A DNA stretch of 18,610 nt. Source: Spirochaetaceae bacterium UBA1306. GTDB taxonomy: Bacteria > Spirochaetota > Spirochaetia > Treponematales > Rectinemataceae. The stretch lies in NCBI GenBank assembly GCA_002307245.1, contig DBTW01000091.1:3232-21841 (forward strand). Direction: 5' to 3'. This document shows positions 13,984 through 18,610 of this stretch, piece by piece. A model generated the notes under the pieces. That model was not told where the DNA came from and searched no databases. It saw nothing but the letters and a program-made list of their open reading frames with translations. Numbering within the stretch: position 1 is the first letter of the stretch; each line of letters opens with the position of its first letter. The position numbers and the translations under genes are program-made.

Positions 13984-14922
13984 GTGCGATACACGAACAA
14001 GCTTTATAGGCCCTTGGCCGCCTTGGCCATCGTAGCGACCGCCCTGGCATCGTCATCCCTCGTTTCCTGCTCTCGTTCCGGCAAGGAAAAGCCAAAGATC
14101 GGCATCGCCATGGGATCCTTCGACGATCCCGCCGCCTCCGCCATACGCAGGTCTATAGAAACGGAAGCCCTCGATAAGGCCGAGCTCGCCATGATAGACG
14201 GGCAAAACCAGCAAAATGCCCAGGATCTCCAGATAAACTCGTTCTTCGACCGAAAGCTGGCGGCCATAGCGATAGAGCCGATAGACGGTTCCGCCATAGG
14301 CCCGATAATCGCCAAGGCGAAGGAGCGGAAGACGCCTATCGTCTTCTTCGACCGACTTCCCTCGAATGAAGCCATGCAATCCTGGGACAAGGTTTTCTAC
14401 GTAGGCTCGAGCGAAGCCGAGGGCGGCAAGGCCCTGGGCGAGATGCTCGCCGATTTTTGGAAGACCGGCCCCGCGGTCGACCGCGCCAAGGACGGAGTCC
14501 TTCAGTACGCCTGGCTCGGCGAGGACGCGGCCGAGCGCGAAGAAGCCATCGACAAGGCCCTGTCCGCCGCGGGGATCAAGTCGGAGCGGACGCCCGGCAG
14601 CGAGACGGACGCCATCATCTGCGAAGACCTGAAGTCAACCCTTGGCGCCCTCGACGCGCACAAGGGCGCCAAGAAGCCCGCCATATTCGCTTGGGGAGAG
14701 GGCGACCCCCCCCAGGCCGTGATGGACGCGCTGGAGTCGGGAGCCCTCGCGGGGGCGATCTATGCCGACGCTGCCTCGCAGGGCAAGGCCGTATTCAGCC
14801 TAGCCTACGCCCTCGCCAGGGGGACAGACCCCGCCAAGGCCGGCTGGTCCATCTCCGACGCGAAATATGTCTGGGTGCCCTACCTGAAATTCCGAGCCAA
14901 GGCCGCAGCCTCAGGCAGGTAG
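13984..14922 (+). CDS. Periplasmic sugar-binding lipoprotein, MglB-like
   Basis: The protein has 312 residues. It has a signal peptide with lipobox LVSC; the lipidated Cys is residue 29. The mature protein follows the galactose/glucose-binding protein MglB throughout (IGIAMGSFDDPAASAIRRSI; FFDRLPSN; VFYVGSSEAEGGKALGEMLA; SGALAGAIYADAASQGKA; WVPYLKF). Several positions that bind sugar in MglB appear changed by eye alignment: the Asn of FFNKEPS is Asp, the NND motif is CED, and the HPDAEAR segment is shortened with its His lost. Ligand specificity therefore cannot be assumed. No ABC ATPase or permease is adjacent, so it is an orphan binding protein that may serve a transporter elsewhere or a chemoreceptor. 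The GTG start has no ribosome-binding site. Its 3' end overlaps the convergent exporter gene by 12 bp. Confidence 0.85.
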   Translation: MRYTNKLYRPLAALAIVATALASSSLVSCSRSGKEKPKIGIAMGSFDDPAASAIRRSIETEALDKAELAMIDGQNQQNAQDLQINSFFDRKLAAIAIEPIDGSAIGPIIAKAKERKTPIVFFDRLPSNEAMQSWDKVFYVGSSEAEGGKALGEMLADFWKTGPAVDRAKDGVLQYAWLGEDAAEREEAIDKALSAAGIKSERTPGSETDAIICEDLKSTLGALDAHKGAKKPAIFAWGEGDPPQAVMDALESGALAGAIYADAASQGKAVFSLAYALARGTDPAKAGWSISDAKYVWVPYLKFRAKAAASGR

Positions 14923-15825
14923 GCGGCGGTTCCGCCTCGCTCGCAGCGCGCCCCGCACCACGTCCCATGACCCGACGACCGCCCCCGCCACGATGAGCGC
15001 CATGGCCGCCATGGCCAGGGGCGTCAGACTCTTGCCGCCCAGTAGCACCAAATTGAGCGTGGACAAGAGGGGCGTGAGGTAGGAGAGGGCCCCGATGACC
15101 CTCGGGTCGCCCCGCTTCAGCGCGGCGTCCCAGGCGTAGAAGGCGCCGCCCATCGGACCCAGGCCGAGCAGGACCAGGAAGAGCCAGTCGAGGCCGGTTA
15201 AGGCGGAGAGGCCCGAGGCGATCCCGGCCGCGCCCGAGCCGCCCAAGGCGAGCTCGAGGCAGTAAAGACCGAGCGAAAATAACCCGGAAACCAGGCAGAA
15301 GCCTCCTACCGCCCCCGTGGGGAAGGGCGGCAGCCGCTTGGTCATGAGCGAGTAGCAGGCCCAGGCGAGAGCCGCCGCCGCCGCGAGGAGGTAGCCCGGC
15401 AAGTTGGCGGCGTCCAGGCCGAGCCTGCCTCCGCTCGCGATGAGGCTCGCTCCCGCGAGGCCGAGGAGGGCGCCCGCGATATGCCGCGGCCCGAGGCGGA
15501 AGCCCGAGAGAAAGAGGGGCGAGAGCAGGACGATGAGCAGCGGCCAGAGATAGTTGATCAGGTTCACCTCGACTGCCGGGGCAAGGCGGAAGGCGATGAA
15601 TAGGAGGGCATGGTAACCGAAGATGCCCCCGACGCCGACCGCGAAGGTACGGAGGGGAACGCGCCATTCCCGAGCCTTGACGAGGCCCACGAGACCGCCG
15701 ACCGCGAGGGCGATCCCCACGGACAGGAAGGGCGGGATCGCGTTTACCCGCGAGTTGAGGAAGGCCAAGCTGCTCCATACGACTATCGCCGCGAGGGCGA
15801 GGAGGATCGAAGACATGCCGCGCAT
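14911..15825 (-). CDS. EamA/DMT-family inner-membrane transporter
   Basis: The protein has 304 residues with about ten hydrophobic helices in two homologous halves, the layout of drug/metabolite exporters of the EamA type (RhaT/YdcZ superfamily). The segment AVEVNLINYLWPLLIVLLSP is the conserved end of the first half, and LSYLTPLLSTLNLVLLGGKS the equivalent of the second. The ATG at 15825 follows GGGGGGAAG with 4 nt spacing; an upstream in-frame start at 16065 would run into the divergent FAD gene. Substrate unknown; members export amino acids, nucleosides or amines. The C-terminus ends in a basic tail. Confidence 0.9.
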   Translation of the reverse strand: MRGMSSILLALAAIVVWSSLAFLNSRVNAIPPFLSVGIALAVGGLVGLVKAREWRVPLRTFAVGVGGIFGYHALLFIAFRLAPAVEVNLINYLWPLLIVLLSPLFLSGFRLGPRHIAGALLGLAGASLIASGGRLGLDAANLPGYLLAAAAALAWACYSLMTKRLPPFPTGAVGGFCLVSGLFSLGLYCLELALGGSGAAGIASGLSALTGLDWLFLVLLGLGPMGGAFYAWDAALKRGDPRVIGALSYLTPLLSTLNLVLLGGKSLTPLAMAAMALIVAGAVVGSWDVVRGALRARRNRRLPA

Positions 15826-15847
15826 GATACTTCCCCCCGCCGACTGC

Positions 15848-15871
15848 GGGGAAGTCCCTTCCCTAGGAAGG
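15848..15871. promoter_or_regulatory. Overlapping palindromes between divergent exporter and FAD genes
   Basis: GGGAAG (15849-15854) pairs with CTTCCC (15858-15863), and CCTTCC (15857-15862) pairs with GGAAGG (15866-15871), so the centre arm is shared by two alternative dyads. They lie in the 73-bp gap between the two start codons and could be an operator for both. A possible -10 box for the FAD gene, TATGCT, is at 15882-15887. No nearby regulator points to these sites. Confidence 0.3.
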
Positions 15872-15898
15872 CCCCGAGGGATATGCTCGGGAATCGCA

Positions 15899-17182
15899 AT
15901 GGATAAGCACGATGTCATCATCATCGGGACGGGCCCCGCCGGGCTCGGCGCCGCCTTCGGGCTCCTCGCGCGGAAACCCGGGCTTTCGATCCTCGTCATC
16001 GACAAGAACGAGTACTCTTCCGGGGGCCTGCGCAACGACTGCAAGATGAACTTCAGCTGGCCCATCGGCTTTCCCGAGGGCGCCTGGGCGCGCGAGCAGG
16101 CCGAGGCCTACCTCGGGCGCGTCGAGGCCTTCCTCGAGCCGCGCATCCTGGAAAAGCGGAACCTCTCGGTCTACGCGAAAAGGGCCGAGAAGATCGGGGT
16201 GAGCCTCCTCGAGATACGCCAGTCGCACCTCGGCACGGACGGCGGGCTCGAGCTCATCAAGAGCCTGGTAGCCCGGCTCGCCGGCCTCGGCGCCGAAGTG
16301 GCCCTGGGCGAGAAAGCCCTCACGGTGGACTCGGAACGGCGCGTCCTCGTCACGGACAGGCGGGAGATCGAGTATCGCGACCTCATCGTCGCCCCGGGCC
16401 GCGGCGGCTTCTCCTTCCTAAAGGACGTCATGACCGCCGCGGGTGTGAGCTTCACTGACAACGCGGTGGACGTCGGCATACGCATCGAGACCCGCATCGA
16501 GCATTACCCCATCGTCAGGGACTACTACGACCCGAAATTCCTCTTCCCCAAGAAGACCCGCACCTTCTGCACCAACTCGGGCGCCGCCCACGTGGTCCAG
16601 GAGAAGTACGAGGAGAAGGACGGATCGGCTTGGTACAGTGTGAACGGCCACGCCTGGTCCGATTCCCGCCCCTCCAACGGCCTGGCGAACTTCGCGATGC
16701 TGAAGACCGTCACCCTCACGGAGCCCCTCGCCTCGGGTGCGGACTACGCCCGCATGCTCGGCATCCAGGCGGCCCTCCTGGGCGGCGGCAGGCCCATCAT
16801 GCAGCGCGTGGGCGACTTCCGCCTCGGCAAGAGGTCGTTCCGCGACCAGTTCTCCGGCGACCTCTACGACTTCGAGCCCACCCTCGCCTCCGCGACGCCG
16901 GGGGACATCAGCCTCTGCGCCCCCTCCAAGGTCATGCGGGCCCTGTGGAACGCGATGAAGCTCCTCGACACCATCGTGCCGGGCCTCCTGCACCCGAGCA
17001 CGGTGATGTACTACCCCGAGATCAAACTCTACGCGAACCGCCCGATCTTCGAGGACGGGCACTTCCGCGCCAAGCCCGGCCTCTACCTGGTCGGCGACGG
17101 AGCGGGCACGAGCCGGGGCATCACCGCGGCCTGGGCCAGCGGCCTGCGCGCCGCCGACGGGATCCTCGCGAGCCTCGACTAG
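15899..17182 (+). CDS. FAD-dependent dehydrogenase-like protein, COG2509 type
   Basis: The protein has 427 residues from the ATG at 15899. The N-terminal dinucleotide-binding motif IIIGTGPAGLGAAFGLLARK binds FAD. The combination GGLRNDCKMNFSWPIG near residue 40, VDVGIRIETRIEHYPI near 190, RTFCTNSG, VNGHAW and the C-terminal GLYLVGDGAGTSRGITAAWA (second FAD contact) is that of the uncharacterised COG2509 dehydrogenases. It is cytoplasmic with no signal peptide. The substrate is unknown for the family. An upstream in-frame start at 15623 lies inside the divergent exporter gene and is rejected. No clear ribosome-binding site is present; the likely -10 box ends 11 nt before the ATG. Confidence 0.85.
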   Translation: MDKHDVIIIGTGPAGLGAAFGLLARKPGLSILVIDKNEYSSGGLRNDCKMNFSWPIGFPEGAWAREQAEAYLGRVEAFLEPRILEKRNLSVYAKRAEKIGVSLLEIRQSHLGTDGGLELIKSLVARLAGLGAEVALGEKALTVDSERRVLVTDRREIEYRDLIVAPGRGGFSFLKDVMTAAGVSFTDNAVDVGIRIETRIEHYPIVRDYYDPKFLFPKKTRTFCTNSGAAHVVQEKYEEKDGSAWYSVNGHAWSDSRPSNGLANFAMLKTVTLTEPLASGADYARMLGIQAALLGGGRPIMQRVGDFRLGKRSFRDQFSGDLYDFEPTLASATPGDISLCAPSKVMRALWNAMKLLDTIVPGLLHPSTVMYYPEIKLYANRPIFEDGHFRAKPGLYLVGDGAGTSRGITAAWASGLRAADGILASLD

Positions 17183-17191
17183 CGGCCAGCC

Positions 17192-17965
17192 CTAGGTCCG
17201 GCCGCCGTAACCGACCAAGTCCTCCGCGCTGTTGCGTCCCGTGTCCCGCTCGAGCATGGTCGCGGCGAAGGGCCGCCCGTGGGCCGGGAAGACGCGCCTC
17301 GCGCCCCTCGACAGGAGCAGCCCCCAGCTCTCGTAGTACAGGGCGAGGTCCATGACGAAGATGACGCAGTGATGGGTGCCGGCGAATGCGAGCATGTCCG
17401 CCGCCGCGTCGCCGACGAGACAGTCCCCGCCGGGGAAGAGCAGCGAAACCGAATCGACCGTGTGCCCGGGGGTCGGCACGAGAATGCCGTCCGAATCGAT
17501 GCCGAGATCGCTCAACGCCGTCTCGCCATCGAAGACGATATCCCGGCTCCGGGCGGCGTAGGGCTCGAAGCGGAGATTTTCATCCTTGGCCGACAGCGAG
17601 CCGGTCTTGAGGGCGACGAAAAAACGCTTAAACCGGACGAGGAAAGCGATGCGCCGGTTGATGAGGCCGCCGCCGCGGCTCGTGTCGTTACGGCCGGCCA
17701 AGAGGAGCTCCTCGGTCCGGCGCGACATCACGACGGCGATATCGGGGTTCTCCGCGACGAGCGCCCCGAGGCAGCCGACGTGGTCGTCGTGGTGATGGGT
17801 CAGGATGACGAAGCCCAAGTCCGACGGCGAGACGCCGGCCTCGCCTAGGCGCCTGCGCAGGAGCGGCCAATCGGCCGCGTAGCCGGTATCGACCAGGACC
17901 CAGGACTCCTCGGCGCGGAAAAGGTAGTCTACGGTCACGGAAAGCTTGAGGGGGATGAAATCCAC
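17192..17965 (-). CDS. Metallo-beta-lactamase-fold hydrolase
   Basis: The protein has 257 residues. The metal-binding motif HxHxDH is T56-HHHDDH (His57, His59, Asp61, His62), followed by PGHT (third His), VGDAAAD (bridging Asp) and FPAHGRP (last His), so both zinc sites look complete. Residues 1-30 (SWVLVDTGYA) are the typical first strands. The family covers glyoxalase II, lactonases and related hydrolases; an insertion of about 40 residues after SRRTEELLLAG (residues 90-135) prevents a closer call. The start is GTG at 17965 with AAAGGAG 7 nt upstream. It follows the MATE gene by 16 bp and is probably co-transcribed; a link to detoxification is only an inference. Confidence 0.9.
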   Translation of the reverse strand: MDFIPLKLSVTVDYLFRAEESWVLVDTGYAADWPLLRRRLGEAGVSPSDLGFVILTHHHDDHVGCLGALVAENPDIAVVMSRRTEELLLAGRNDTSRGGGLINRRIAFLVRFKRFFVALKTGSLSAKDENLRFEPYAARSRDIVFDGETALSDLGIDSDGILVPTPGHTVDSVSLLFPGGDCLVGDAAADMLAFAGTHHCVIFVMDLALYYESWGLLLSRGARRVFPAHGRPFAATMLERDTGRNSAEDLVGYGGRT

Positions 17966-17981
17966 GTTCGGCTCCTTTCGC

Positions 17982-18610
17982 TCATTCCGCCGCCGCCGCG
18001 AGGGCGACCGGCCGCCGCGAGGCCTTCGCCCCGAGGGACCGCATCTCGGGCGCGAGGAAGGCCAGCGTCGCCAGCACCGACATGGCGTCGGTTAGGGGCC
18101 CGGCCATGAATATGCCATCGAGGCCGAGGAATCGCGGCAGCGCGAGATAGAGCGGCACGAGGAGGACGAGCTGCCGGATCATGTTGGGCACGAGGGCCTG
18201 CAGGGGCTTTTTCACGGCTTGGAAGTAGCCCGTGCCGAGCATCACCACGCCGACGACTGGGATCGAGCAGAGGAAGATCCGCATGCCGTGGACGCCGAGG
18301 GCCCGGAGCCCGGCCTGGCCGGGGACGAAAAGCCCGACGAGGGGCCCGCTGAAGGCGAAGAACAGGGCGTAGGCCGCTGCGCAGATTCCGCAGACCCCGA
18401 CGAGGGCGAGCCGGAGCGCCCTTTGGGCGCGGCCGAAGAGCCCGGCCCCATAATTGAAGCCGATGATGGGTTGGATGCCCTGGTTCACGCCGATGATGGG
18501 CATGAGCATGAGGTTCATGAGGCTGGTGGCGATGCCCATGACCGCCACTCCCTCGTCCCCGCCGTAGCGGGCCATGAGGTTGTTGGCCAGGATGAGGGTG
18601 GCCACGTTCG
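17982..18610 (-). CDS. MATE-family efflux transporter (N-terminal part outside the window)
   Basis: The frame is open to the right edge and ends at the TGA at 17982, giving about 209 residues, roughly the C-terminal half of a 450-residue MATE protein. The segments ALATL-type start of helix 7 (VATLILANNLMARYGGDEGV), then GIQPIIGFNYGAG and GYFQAVKKPLQAL, are characteristic of MATE/NorM-DinF exporters, which move cationic compounds out in exchange for Na+ or H+. About six hydrophobic helices are visible. The C-terminal residues are a short Ala-rich cytoplasmic tail. It is the upstream partner of the metallo-hydrolase. Confidence 0.9.
   Translation of the reverse strand, partial: NVATLILANNLMARYGGDEGVAVMGIATSLMNLMLMPIIGVNQGIQPIIGFNYGAGLFGRAQRALRLALVGVCGICAAAYALFFAFSGPLVGLFVPGQAGLRALGVHGMRIFLCSIPVVGVVMLGTGYFQAVKKPLQALVPNMIRQLVLLVPLYLALPRFLGLDGIFMAGPLTDAMSVLATLAFLAPEMRSLGAKASRRPVALAAAAE

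Noticed and set aside
15623..15898. Upstream extension of the FAD protein
   Set aside because: It overlaps the divergent exporter gene's coding frame; the FAD-binding motif starts right after the ATG at 15899.

Overview
The window is a G+C-rich bacterial chromosome segment, roughly two-thirds G+C by eye and falling to AT-rich only in the promoter gaps. No rRNA, tRNA, CRISPR array or insertion sequence is visible, and no gene-free stretch exceeds 300 bases. The gene set suggests a member of the Spirochaetota: FliG-type and MotA-type motor domains, a periplasmic MglB-like lipoprotein, a small exported beta-barrel protein, type III glutamine synthetase, and Lys/Ala-rich histone H1-like tails. 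This placement is an inference from family content; no phylogenetic marker gene is present.

Layout. 1-729 (-): a protein with a histone H1-like repeat tail, running off the left edge. 1013-1627 (-): a small exported beta-barrel protein. 1854-3358 (+): an overlapping pair, a membrane-less MotA cytoplasmic-loop protein followed by a FliG C-domain protein. 3386-4279 (-): a TetR regulator with a long Lys/Ala tail. 4421-5878 (-): a membrane-bound beta-lactamase-fold protein lacking its catalytic Ser. 5978-7201 (+): an AraC regulator and a DUF2000 protein. 7311-11123 (-): a NifA-type sigma-54 activator and, downstream, type III glutamine synthetase with its own sigma-54 promoter. 11215-13181 (+): proC-alr. 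13186-13752 (-): a second TetR regulator. 13984-14922 (+): an orphan MglB-like lipoprotein. 14911-15825 (-): an EamA exporter. 15899-17182 (+): a COG2509 FAD protein. 17192-18610 (-): a MATE exporter (cut by the window edge) followed by a metallo-beta-lactamase-fold hydrolase.

How the genes work together. Two circuits can be read directly. The glutamine synthetase gene has a textbook sigma-54 promoter (GG-N10-GC), a 39-bp dyad about 110 bp upstream in the position of an enhancer, and the probable activator gene immediately next door. The first tetR gene has a sigma-70 promoter whose -35 box lies inside a 7-bp-arm inverted repeat, as expected for autorepression. Several genes (first tetR, the beta-lactamase-fold gene, the MglB-like gene, possibly the activator and the FAD gene) have a -10 box only 5-11 nt before the start codon and no ribosome-binding site, which suggests leaderless transcripts.

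The most unusual item is the 1854-3358 pair. It brings together the two protein surfaces that meet in the flagellar motor, the MotA loop (with the Arg/Glu pair at the right spacing) and the FliG torque domain. Both are free of membrane segments and neither lies in a flagellar operon.
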